The notes beneath the pieces are model-generated. The model worked only from the letters and a program-made list of their open reading frames with translations, did no database searches and was not told where the DNA came from. From Candidatus Segatella albertsiae (GTDB lineage Bacteria; Bacteroidota; Bacteroidia; Bacteroidales; Bacteroidaceae): a DNA stretch of 25,552 nt. Positions 16,829 through 24,669 of the stretch are shown in pieces; positions within the stretch are counted from its first letter, which is position 1; every line of letters begins with the position of its first letter. The translations under genes were made by a program, and so were the position numbers. The stretch is taken from positions 1 through 25,552 of the forward strand of contig DKCU01000100.1 in assembly GCA_002451555.1 (NCBI GenBank), written 5' to 3'.

Positions 16829-17706
16829 TGAAGAAACGAATATTATTAGTATTTCTCTTGATGGCAATTTGCCAGTTAGGACAAGCCCAAGAGAAGATGA
16901 ATATATGGAAGGGCACCACTACCAGGAAGCATGTGGAGATGACTGCCTATTTGTTACCCTCTAACGAGGAGCAAAAGCTAGGCACGATTGCTAAGGGCAA
17001 CAAGGCTGTCATCGTTTGTCCTGGTGGCAGCTACTTCTGGCATGATATGCAGCATGAGGGCGTTGAGGTGGCTGAGTGGCTCAACCAACATGGCATCTCT
17101 GCTTTCGTACTGAAGTATCGAACGGCGGGTTGGTGGGCTTTCTTCTCTCACGACCGATATGTGCGTCGAGGTGTTCGCCATCCTGATGCCATCAATGACC
17201 TGCGCCAAGCCTTGCGCTTGGTCCGTACACATGCTGCGGAATGGCACGTCAATCCCGATAGCATTGGAGCGATGGGATTCTCGGCAGGAGGTCATCTTGT
17301 GGTGTCTGCGGCAGAGTTGTTGCCTAAGGAGGAACGCCCAGCCTTTATCGCTCCCATTTATCCTGTGGTGACGATGACGGAGCCTTGTGTCCATAAGCGT
17401 TCACGCCGGGCCTTGTTGGGCGATAGCCGTAAGAACGACCAGCGTTTGAGGGATAGCCTTTCATTGGAGCGTCATGTACCCGATGACTGTCCACCTGTGT
17501 TCTTGGTCAACTGCCAGGACGATCCCATCGTGAAATACCATAACTCGGAACTCCTCGATTCGGCGCTCACTGCCCATCAAGTGCCTCATTGCTATATCCA
17601 GTACAAGACGGGTGGTCATGGCTTTGGATCATCCGAGGTCAAGGGAACGGCAGAATGCCGACAGTGGAAAGCTACATTCTTGGAGTGGTTAAGCAAGTTG
17701 TTTTAG
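16825..17706 (+). CDS. Exported alpha/beta hydrolase (esterase/lipase family)
   Basis: A 293-residue protein with a signal peptide (MMKKRILLVF core, cut near GQAQ at about 22). The hydrolase triad is visible: S153 in GFSAGGH, D233 (NCQDDPIV) and H265 (TGGHGFGSS). The oxyanion-type motif CPGGSYFW is at 65-72. It resembles BD-FAE/Abhydrolase_3 esterases such as acetylxylan-esterase relatives. In this operon it would act outside the cytoplasm, possibly trimming an ester on the lipid-linked product. It starts inside the preceding stop codon. A diet-linked sugar esterase that joined the operon is an alternative. Confidence 0.85.
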   Translation: MMKKRILLVFLLMAICQLGQAQEKMNIWKGTTTRKHVEMTAYLLPSNEEQKLGTIAKGNKAVIVCPGGSYFWHDMQHEGVEVAEWLNQHGISAFVLKYRTAGWWAFFSHDRYVRRGVRHPDAINDLRQALRLVRTHAAEWHVNPDSIGAMGFSAGGHLVVSAAELLPKEERPAFIAPIYPVVTMTEPCVHKRSRRALLGDSRKNDQRLRDSLSLERHVPDDCPPVFLVNCQDDPIVKYHNSELLDSALTAHQVPHCYIQYKTGGHGFGSSEVKGTAECRQWKATFLEWLSKLF

Positions 17707-17726
17707 ATATATAATGAAGTAGAGAA

Positions 17727-18851
17727 ATGAAGATAACAGATTTTGACGATATCAGACCCTATAATGCCGATGAGATTCCTGCGGCGATGCAGCGCATTGC
17801 CAACAGTTCCTCGTTTCCTATCTTGGCGGCTTACGTTTATCCAGGTGAGCCGTTGGAAGAGGTAAGAAAGCGTATTGCGGGTTATCAGACGGTGCGTGAT
17901 TTTCAGATGGAAACCATGAGTATGGTCAATAAGCAGGTGATAGAGAATAGTATCACCGAATTTTCTTGCTCGGGACTGGATAAGTTGAGCCCTGACCAAC
18001 AGTATCTCTATGTGTCCAACCATCGTGACATCATGCTCGACTCCAGTTTGTTGCAGTATTTCTTGGTGACGCATGGCTTTGATACTACAGAGATTACTTT
18101 CGGTGCCAATTTGATGATGAACCAGTTGGTCATAGACATCGGCAAGAGCAACAAGATGTTCAAGGTGGAACGTCCTGGAGGCAGTATCAAGGAGTTCTAT
18201 CGCAGCTCGAAGCATCTCTCTGATTACATTCGGTTCGTTATCACCGAGAAGCACCAGTCAGCATGGATTGCACAGCGCAACGGCAGAACCAAGAATGGCA
18301 ACGACGCTACCGACCAGGGCATCATCAAGATGTTCTGCATGTCGTGTCCCGAGGATAAAATCAAGGCGATAGACCAGTTGCACATCGTGCCAGTCTCCAT
18401 CTCTTACGAATGGGAGTCGTGCGACATACTGAAGACCTTGGAACTCTACGAGTCGCAGTTTGCCAAATATACCAAGAAGCCAGGTGAAGACCTCAATAGC
18501 ATCCTTACGGGATTGGTACAACCTAAGGGCAGGGTACACATCGAACTCTGTGATCCCATCTCCAAGGTGGAGTTGGTGAAGTTCGAAGGCATGACCAACA
18601 ATGAGTATCACAAGGCTGTTGCCCAGCTCTTGGATAGTCGCATCAATACTGCCTATCGGCTCTATCCCAACAACTACATCGCCTACGACTTGCGCTATGG
18701 CACCACCAAGTACCAAGGTGAATATACACATGAACAAAAGGAGAAGTTTATGCAGCGTGTCAATAAGTTAGACCGATATGACACGTGCGACATCGAGAAG
18801 TTGAAGGACATCTTTCTCGGCATCTATTCCAATCCCGTAAATAATAAGTAG
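17727..18851 (+). CDS. Acyltransferase of the PlsC/LPLAT superfamily
   Basis: A 374-residue protein. The family HxxxxD motif is at H99 to D104 (SNHRDIMLD). It is followed by a GRTKNGND segment that takes the place of the EGTRS region, as in many Bacteroidota members. No strong transmembrane segment is seen, so it is probably soluble or peripheral. It sits between the esterase and the MMPL exporter, and ends one base before the exporter's ATG context. With the LpxL-like enzyme (4225) and the GT2-fused domain (12232) it makes three acyltransferase units in this cluster, suggesting several acylations of the same lipid. Confidence 0.82.
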   Translation: MKITDFDDIRPYNADEIPAAMQRIANSSSFPILAAYVYPGEPLEEVRKRIAGYQTVRDFQMETMSMVNKQVIENSITEFSCSGLDKLSPDQQYLYVSNHRDIMLDSSLLQYFLVTHGFDTTEITFGANLMMNQLVIDIGKSNKMFKVERPGGSIKEFYRSSKHLSDYIRFVITEKHQSAWIAQRNGRTKNGNDATDQGIIKMFCMSCPEDKIKAIDQLHIVPVSISYEWESCDILKTLELYESQFAKYTKKPGEDLNSILTGLVQPKGRVHIELCDPISKVELVKFEGMTNNEYHKAVAQLLDSRINTAYRLYPNNYIAYDLRYGTTKYQGEYTHEQKEKFMQRVNKLDRYDTCDIEKLKDIFLGIYSNPVNNK

Positions 18852-18852
18852 G

Positions 18853-21846
18853 ATGACAGATTTGATTCTGAAAATATATGGCTATCTCAGGATGCACCGC
18901 TCTGTGTGCATCCTCTCCTTTGTGGTTGTCACACTATTGCTGATACTGTCGGTATTGCGTCTCAACTACAAGGAGGATATTGCCGACTTCCTGCCTCTCG
19001 ATGCGCAGCACCAGAACGCCATGAAGGTGTATCAGGACATATCGGGGGCCAACAAGATTTTTGCCATTTTCGAGCATGGCAAGGAGGGGGATTCCCCAAA
19101 GGATAAACTGACGAGCGTTGAGGCTATTGCCTATGCCGATGAACTGGTGACGAGCATCGACGAGTTTACTTCGCTTGTGGAGCAAGCTGATACCGCCCAT
19201 GAAATCAAGAATCTCATGGCGCAGGTGGATATCGAGAAAATGACGGAGGTAACGGATTTCGTTTACAACAACATTTCTTACTTCCTTACTGATGCCGACT
19301 ATGCCCGGATGGACAGTCTTTTGGCACAACCCGACTACATCTCTCGTCAGTTGGATGCCGACAAGCAGATGCTGATGTTCCCGGCAGGAGGACTCCTGTC
19401 TGACAATATCCAGCGAGACCCGCTTAACCTCTTTACCCCTGTGGTGCAGAAGTTGCAACGCTCGGACAACAGTCTGAAGTATGAGATTTATGACGGTCAT
19501 ATCTTCTCTCCTGACATGCAGCATTCGGTTCAAGCTATCGTGATGATGGATTCGCCCTACGGAGCCAGCGAGACGGAAAACAATGCCCGCCTTACCAAAA
19601 TGTTGGAGGCATGTGCCGACTCGGTGATGGCTGCGCACAACAAGACTCAATCTCATAATGCCCAATGCAAGGGAGAAGTCAAGGTTACCATTATTGGCGG
19701 TCCGGTCATCGCCGTGACCAACGCCACGCAAATCAAGACCGACAGCATCTTGGCGGTGTCCATCGCCGTGGCGCTCATCTTGGCACTGCTGCTCTTCACG
19801 TTCCGCAACATTCGAAACCTACTCTTGATAGCCCTCTCCATCGGTTGGGGATGGCTCTTTGCCATGGGTGGTTTGGCGTTGGTTCATGACAAGGTGTCGA
19901 TTATCGTCATAGGCATTTCGTCGGTCATCGTGGGTATTGCTGTCAACTATCCGTTGCACTTCATCGCCCATTTGGGGCATACTCCCGATAAGCGAAAGGC
20001 GTTGAGAGAAATCGTGATGCCACTGGTGGTGGGCAATGTCACGACGGTGGGGGCTTTCCTTGCCTTGGTACCTTTGCAGAGTGTGGCACTCCGTGACTTG
20101 GGACTCTTTAGCTCGCTCCTCCTTGTTGGTACTATTCTCTTCGTTATCATCTACTTGCCGCATTTGGTTCAAGTAAGGCAGTCGCAAAGTAAACTAGAAG
20201 ATACTTCTGTAGATGCGGCAGATAACCTTTCCATTGTCAACGATAATTTGAGGAAGAAAGCAAACTTTCTCGATAAGTTGAGTGAGATAAAGCTGGAGAA
20301 CAAACCTGTCTTTGTGTGGGTGATTCTCATCTTGACGCTCGTTTTCGGCTACTTTTCTCTCGATACCAAGTTCGACTCCAATATGGCGCATATCAACTAT
20401 ATGACCGATTCGCAGAAAGCCATCATGGAGTATTTCCAACGAACGATGATGCAGGGGGGCGACTACCAGAAGGTTTATGCCCTCTCCACCGATTCGACGA
20501 TGGACGGAGCCCTCGACAAGAGTCTTCGCCTCCAGCCTCTGCTCCAGGAGATGAAGGCGAAGGGCGAGATACATGAGGTGAATACTTGCAGCCAGTTTAT
20601 CATTTCTAGGTCAGAGCAACAGCGTCGCCTTCAGCGTTGGGATACTTTTTGGAAGAAGCATTTCGATTCCTTGAAGCCTCAATTGCAACAGAAGATGCAG
20701 GCAGAGGGCTTTGCCGCAGACTCGTTTGATGACTTCTATGCTATTGTCTCCAGGCGATACCTGCCTCAGCAGATAGCCTATTTCGCCCCGTTGACCCAGT
20801 CGCTCTTCGCTGGCAACATCAGTGTGGATAGTGTGGGCAAGCGATATAATGTGGTCAATGTGTTGTCGGTCAAGGAGAAGAATGTGAAGCGAGTGGAGGA
20901 TTTGTTGTCAAGTCCTTCCAAGGCGAAGTCGGCAAAGACGGATAAGCGTAACGACGGTTGTTATACTTTCGATGTGGCTTCTATGAACAGTGCCATCGCC
21001 AACCACCTCTCCAATGACTTCAACTATATCGGTTTTGCCTGTGGATTCATCGTCTTCTTCTTCCTCTGGCTTTCGATGGGCAGCATCGAGTTGGCTGTTC
21101 TCTCGTTCATCCCGATGGCGGTGAGCTGGCTTTGGATATTGGGCATTATGGCGATAGGTTGCATGGAGTTTAACATCGTGAACATCATTCTCGCCACCTT
21201 TATCTTCGGTCAGGGCGACGACTATACCATCTTCATGGCCGAGGGAGCGATGTATGAGTATGCTTATCGCCGCAAGATGTTGGCATCCTATAAGCACAGC
21301 ATCATCATCTCGGCGCTCATCATGTTCATCGGCATCGGAACGCTCATCATTGCCAAGCATCCTGCCTTGCACTCGCTGGCTGAGGTGACCATTGCCGGCA
21401 TGTTCTCCGTGGTGTTGATGGCGTATGTCTTCCCGCCGCTCATCTTCAAGTATTTGGTGAGCAAGAATGGGAAATACCGCTTGCGTCCGCTCTCGCTCAC
21501 TTATCTCTTCCATCATTCCAAGGACGACTCTCGATACCTTCACTACTTGGTACTCGACCGTTATCGCTACAAGGGTGTGGAGGTGTTCGGTGCAGTAAAG
21601 AGGAACTTGAGACGAACCCATGATTACCAGGAGTGGATTGCCGATCAGGATGCCTCTCAACCTGTCGTAGTTGAAAACGCAGGTTATGGCGAGCAGGCGA
21701 TGATGTTTGCCTTGTTGCACCCGGAGGCTCAGGTAATAGCTGTTGAGGCTGATGCCGAGAAGTGCTTGCTGATGAAGTATAGCATGAAGGGTATAGTAAA
21801 TAATGTAGAAATAATAAATAGTAATAAATATGAAAGAGAAAATTAG
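18853..21846 (+). CDS. MMPL/RND-type exporter with a truncated methyltransferase-like tail
   Basis: A 997-residue membrane protein with the RND arrangement: one helix at about 17-36, a large periplasmic loop (40-295), helices at about 297-440, another helix at 487-502, a second periplasmic loop (505-715), and a helix bundle at 725-868. The acidic pair D789-D790 (GQGDDYT) in the second bundle is the likely proton relay. This family matches ApeM-like exporters that move aryl polyene lipids. Residues about 935-997 add a cytoplasmic tail with a SAM-binding look (VVVENAGYGEQA and VIAVEADAEK with E965), ending before the usual later motifs. The last 17 bases overlap the next gene (21830). Confidence 0.88.
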   Translation: MTDLILKIYGYLRMHRSVCILSFVVVTLLLILSVLRLNYKEDIADFLPLDAQHQNAMKVYQDISGANKIFAIFEHGKEGDSPKDKLTSVEAIAYADELVTSIDEFTSLVEQADTAHEIKNLMAQVDIEKMTEVTDFVYNNISYFLTDADYARMDSLLAQPDYISRQLDADKQMLMFPAGGLLSDNIQRDPLNLFTPVVQKLQRSDNSLKYEIYDGHIFSPDMQHSVQAIVMMDSPYGASETENNARLTKMLEACADSVMAAHNKTQSHNAQCKGEVKVTIIGGPVIAVTNATQIKTDSILAVSIAVALILALLLFTFRNIRNLLLIALSIGWGWLFAMGGLALVHDKVSIIVIGISSVIVGIAVNYPLHFIAHLGHTPDKRKALREIVMPLVVGNVTTVGAFLALVPLQSVALRDLGLFSSLLLVGTILFVIIYLPHLVQVRQSQSKLEDTSVDAADNLSIVNDNLRKKANFLDKLSEIKLENKPVFVWVILILTLVFGYFSLDTKFDSNMAHINYMTDSQKAIMEYFQRTMMQGGDYQKVYALSTDSTMDGALDKSLRLQPLLQEMKAKGEIHEVNTCSQFIISRSEQQRRLQRWDTFWKKHFDSLKPQLQQKMQAEGFAADSFDDFYAIVSRRYLPQQIAYFAPLTQSLFAGNISVDSVGKRYNVVNVLSVKEKNVKRVEDLLSSPSKAKSAKTDKRNDGCYTFDVASMNSAIANHLSNDFNYIGFACGFIVFFFLWLSMGSIELAVLSFIPMAVSWLWILGIMAIGCMEFNIVNIILATFIFGQGDDYTIFMAEGAMYEYAYRRKMLASYKHSIIISALIMFIGIGTLIIAKHPALHSLAEVTIAGMFSVVLMAYVFPPLIFKYLVSKNGKYRLRPLSLTYLFHHSKDDSRYLHYLVLDRYRYKGVEVFGAVKRNLRRTHDYQEWIADQDASQPVVVENAGYGEQAMMFALLHPEAQVIAVEADAEKCLLMKYSMKGIVNNVEIINSNKYEREN

Positions 21847-22054
21847 AAAGATATTGGAAGAGGCATTGCCTCTGGTAGATTTGGATTCGGACTTCTTGTT
21901 CAATGAGTTGGACTCGCTCGGAATCACCACCATCCTGATGCTCCTTTCCGACGAGTACAAGATCAAGTTGGAGTCGTCGGATGTAACCCCTAAGAACTTC
22001 CGAAGCCTCGACAGCATCGTGGCGATGGTAGAAAACAAGTTGGGCAACAAGTGA
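21830..22054 (+). CDS. Acyl carrier protein 3, paired with the ligase
   Basis: A 74-residue acidic protein, slightly short for an ACP. The attachment motif is NELDSLGITT, with serine 29 as the likely phosphopantetheine site; the usual glycine before DSL is replaced by glutamate-leucine. It overlaps the exporter gene by 17 bases and the ligase by one base (TGATG). This placement suggests it is the carrier on which the ligase loads its aromatic or fatty starter, separate from the two elongation ACPs. A carrier-like protein that is not phosphopantetheinylated is possible but less likely. Confidence 0.85.
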   Translation: MKEKIRKILEEALPLVDLDSDFLFNELDSLGITTILMLLSDEYKIKLESSDVTPKNFRSLDSIVAMVENKLGNK

Positions 22055-23505
22055 TGAAGACACTGGAGGATTACTTGCGCCGAGACGCTGAGTTTTATCC
22101 CGACAAAACGGCTGTGGTTTGTGGTGAGGAAAGCGTAACTTATCGCGAACTATGGAGTAGGGTTAAACAGCGTGCTGCGCAGATGGAGTCGAAAGGCAAG
22201 TTAGTTGCTTTTCGTGCCGTCTGTGAGATTGATACGCTTGTGCTATATTTCGCCATCCATGTGGCTGGTGGCATTGCCATGCCTTTGGAGAAAGACCTTC
22301 CCGAGGAGCAGTATCAAGAGTTCTGTCAGTTGGTAAAGAAGTATGGTGATTCCGAAGTATCTTCTTCCTTTGAGAATGATTCCTTGGATACTATACCTGA
22401 AGGTACGGCTGATGTCCTCTTCACTACGGGCACCACTGGCAAGCAGAAGGGTGTCCTCATTTCCCATGCTACCATCATCGCCGACGCCGAGAACCTCATT
22501 GCAGCCCAAGGATTTCATCACGACTTGACCTTTATTATCTGTGGACCACTCAACCACATCGGCAGTCTCTCCAAGATTTATCCCATGGTATTGGTAGGCG
22601 GAACCATGGTCTTGCTGGATGGCATCAAGGACATGGATGCCTGGTATCGGGCGATGGAGCAACCCTTGCTTCATGGTTCTGATGATACGGCAGACGAATC
22701 TGCTGGCAAGAACCATAGTTTTGCCTCCTTCCTGGTTCCTGCCAGTCTCCGAATGCTCATGGCTTTCTCGGCAGAACGGTTGTCGCAGCATGCTGACCGC
22801 ATCGAGTTTATCGAGACGGGAGCAGCCCCGATGGCGCAAGCAGACATGGAGCACTTTTGCCAACTCCTTCCTCATTCTCGGCTTTATAACACCTATGCTT
22901 CTACCGAGACAGGTATCGTCGCCACTTATGATTTCAACCACGAGGAATGCTTGGCAGGATGTTTGGGCAAGCCGATGAAGCATTCAGGGATAATTATTGT
23001 CGAAGAAGATGAGGAGAGAGGATTCCGAGAGGTTGCGGAAGGCAAAACAGGCAGGGTAGCTTGCCAAGGCAAGACCTTGATGAGTGGCTATCTCGGTGAT
23101 ACCCAACTTACCGCCTCCGTGCTGCGAAAAGATACGGTCTATACTGCCGATTTGGGAAGAATAGATGAGCAAGGTCGTTTGCGATTGGAGGGTAGGGCTG
23201 GCGATGTCATCAACGTGGGAGGCTACAAGGTTACCCCGACAGAGGTAGAGGATACCGCCCTGTCCTTGCCAATGGTCAAGGATTGTATTTGCATTCCAGC
23301 GCAACATCGGGTGTTAGGCACGGTGCTCAAGCTCTTGGTGGTATTGGCGGATGGCTATGAACTAGATAAAAGGGCCATCGCCAAAGGTTTGCAGCAGCAC
23401 TTGGAGAACTATAAGATTCCGATGCTGTATGAGCAAGTGGATGCTATCAAGCGTACTTTTAATGGGAAGATAGATAGAAAGAGCTATCTTTCAATCTTTT
23501 CGTAG
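22054..23505 (+). CDS. AMP-forming acyl/aryl-ACP ligase
   Basis: A 483-residue ANL-superfamily enzyme read from ATG 22054 (GTG at 22051 is possible). The P-loop TTGTTGKQKG is at 124-133, YASTETG at 281-287, D366 (ADLGR) and R381 (EGRAGD) follow, and the catalytic lysine is K472 (TFNGKID). It should adenylate an acid and transfer it to a thiol, most likely on ACP3 encoded directly before it. In aryl polyene clusters the matching protein (ApeH) loads the aromatic starter. The binding pocket was not compared with characterised enzymes, so 4-hydroxybenzoate, a cinnamate or a fatty acid are all open. It is the last gene of the operon. Confidence 0.88.
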   Translation: MKTLEDYLRRDAEFYPDKTAVVCGEESVTYRELWSRVKQRAAQMESKGKLVAFRAVCEIDTLVLYFAIHVAGGIAMPLEKDLPEEQYQEFCQLVKKYGDSEVSSSFENDSLDTIPEGTADVLFTTGTTGKQKGVLISHATIIADAENLIAAQGFHHDLTFIICGPLNHIGSLSKIYPMVLVGGTMVLLDGIKDMDAWYRAMEQPLLHGSDDTADESAGKNHSFASFLVPASLRMLMAFSAERLSQHADRIEFIETGAAPMAQADMEHFCQLLPHSRLYNTYASTETGIVATYDFNHEECLAGCLGKPMKHSGIIIVEEDEERGFREVAEGKTGRVACQGKTLMSGYLGDTQLTASVLRKDTVYTADLGRIDEQGRLRLEGRAGDVINVGGYKVTPTEVEDTALSLPMVKDCICIPAQHRVLGTVLKLLVVLADGYELDKRAIAKGLQQHLENYKIPMLYEQVDAIKRTFNGKIDRKSYLSIFS

Positions 23506-23750
23506 TATTGAGGCAAGAGAACTGGAGGCATCTAAAGCTCCAATGACTACTGTTTCGGCAATCTCAATGATGTATTTGTTTCTTCTGATTCAGCCATACG
23601 TTATTAGAGAATTTATGATGCTGCAAATTTACTACTAATTTCTTGGAAATCAAAGAAAAAAGTGGGCTTTTTGCAAATTCTGAGGAAAATATTGGGTTGT
23701 TTCGTTTATTTAGCGTAATTTTGCCTTAGAATTTAAAAAAAAAGATAAGT
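23506..23750. other. Intergenic gap between the polyene operon and the toxin-antitoxin-like genes
   Basis: This 245-base gap has no clear gene. A short minus-strand reading frame (reading NKYIIEIAETVVIGALDA) looks coding-like but has a stop upstream and no start, so it may be a gene scar. No strong terminator for the operon is visible: TGGAG/CTCCA near 23523-23542 is a 5-bp stem without a following T-run. A Bacteroidota-type promoter box lies at 23717-23724. Confidence 0.5.
23697..23724 (+). promoter_or_regulatory. Probable promoter of the antitoxin-like gene
   Basis: TAATTTTG at 23717-23724 matches the TAnnTTTG -7 box. A TTG at 23697-23699 lies 17 bases upstream, close to the -33 spacing. 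The antitoxin start codon at 23751 is 27 bases after the box, with an A-rich leader (TTTAAAAAAAAAGATAAGT). Confidence 0.55.
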
Positions 23751-23996
23751 ATGACGACATTAGCAATAGATAATCAATCAGTTAGTCCGCTCGATGCATT
23801 ATGGTCTCTTTTTAAAAGTCAGCCAAAAGCAATACGTAATGCTTTTACGCAACGTTTGTTAAAAGAAAAAATGGATGCAGAGACAGTGCGTCAAGAGTTA
23901 ATCGTAAAAGAAAGCCTTACACGGGCTTTCAAGGAACTTCACGAAGCAGAAGAGGCTGGAAAAGACCTTCCTGATGCTCGAAAACTATTCAAATAG
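23751..23996 (+). CDS. Antitoxin-like small protein of a RelE-type pair
   Basis: An 81-residue, charged and helical protein (KEKMDAETVRQELIVKESL, EEAGKDLPDARKLFK) of the size and style of Bacteroidota antitoxins encoded in front of RelE-like toxins. No DNA-binding motif was recognised. It has its own promoter box. The next start codon (23998) follows the stop codon after one base, so the two genes are read together. In most such systems the toxin follows directly; here the toxin part appears damaged, so this may be an orphan antitoxin. Confidence 0.65.
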   Translation: MTTLAIDNQSVSPLDALWSLFKSQPKAIRNAFTQRLLKEKMDAETVRQELIVKESLTRAFKELHEAEEAGKDLPDARKLFK

Positions 23997-23997
23997 T

Positions 23998-24459
23998 ATG
24001 AAAGTCGAGTTTCATTATATTCCAGAATTTGAACGAAGGGCAAAGGCCTTAGCTAAGAAGTATAAGTCGTTTCCTAAAGATTATGATGATTTCTTAGATT
24101 CGTTGGAAAAGAATCCTTTTCAAGGAACTTCTTTGGGCGGTGGTGTGTATACGCTTCTTTGTACATTCAATGATGGGGTGAAGAAAAAGGTTGACTTACA
24201 ACCTCTTTTGAAATATCCTGCTTTTAAGGATTTGGAGGACAAACAAAAGTTTGTTCAATTCGGGTTGGATCATACTATCTTTTGGGCAAATGGAGCTGAC
24301 ATTGCTCCAGAATATTTGTATGACCATGGTGATTCCCTTTTGATTTGCCTCGCCTCGCCATTCAATTCCATTTGGCGATTGAATTGTTTTTTGTTCTTAT
24401 CTTTTTCTGAAGGCTCTCGGCATAGTGGGCTTTTTGCTGGAGCAAGGTTTGCAGCTTGA
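23998..24459 (+). CDS. Apparent chimera: RelE-like toxin start joined to a DUF2442 body
   Basis: The frame is open from 23974 but the ATG at 23998, after the antitoxin stop, is the likely start (153 residues). Residues 1 to about 50 (HYIPEFERRAKALAKKY, then GTSLGGGV) are typical of a RelE-family toxin N-terminus. Residues 51-112 (LLCTFNDGVKKKVDLQPL, then IFWANGADIAPEYLY) match the DUF2442 pattern. The toxin's catalytic C-terminal strands are missing. Residues about 113-153 have no family look and run into the region where a minus-strand remnant begins. This is best read as a deletion fusion of two adjacent genes; toxin activity is unlikely. The junction is near nucleotide 24147. Confidence 0.6.
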   Translation: MKVEFHYIPEFERRAKALAKKYKSFPKDYDDFLDSLEKNPFQGTSLGGGVYTLLCTFNDGVKKKVDLQPLLKYPAFKDLEDKQKFVQFGLDHTIFWANGADIAPEYLYDHGDSLLICLASPFNSIWRLNCFLFLSFSEGSRHSGLFAGARFAA

Positions 24460-24631
24460 TGATGCGGAAGGTCGAGCCATCGTCATCGGCTGGCTCCTTG
24501 TAGTTGAGCAACAGCTTGTAACTTCCTGCATATTCCAAGACAAACACCACACGGCGAGGCATGTTCTTGTCGATAAAGGTAAAAACATCGAGCGGACAGT
24601 CTTTAGCCTTCAGACTTACCACGAAAACCAC
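24362..24631 (-). pseudogene. DUF4391-like gene remnant
   Basis: A minus-strand frame of 89 residues whose first part (VVFVVSLKAKDCPLDVFTF, PRRVVFVLEYAGSYKLLLNY) resembles the central region of DUF4391 proteins found in Prevotella. The N-terminal part is missing, the apparent GTG start is not convincing, and the frame stays open upstream to the B3/B4 gene. The C-terminal end (LQKKIRTKNN) fits a coiled-coil tail with an internal deletion. It is called a decayed fragment, not a functional gene, and the family assignment is from recall. Confidence 0.45.
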
Positions 24632-24669
24632 GATTTTAGATGTTTGTCGTTGAACTTGACGATGGTCTC

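Noticed and set aside
20908..22050. Long minus-strand frame opposite the exporter and ACP3
   Set aside because: The plus strand encodes clear MMPL helices and an ACP motif; this frame has no family look.
526..23505. A complete flexirubin (dialkylresorcinol-aryl polyene) cluster
   Set aside because: No DarA/DarB-type genes were found; only the aryl polyene part is supported in this window.
23523..23542. Terminator of the operon (TGGAG/CTCCA stem)
   Set aside because: The stem is only five base pairs and no T-run follows.
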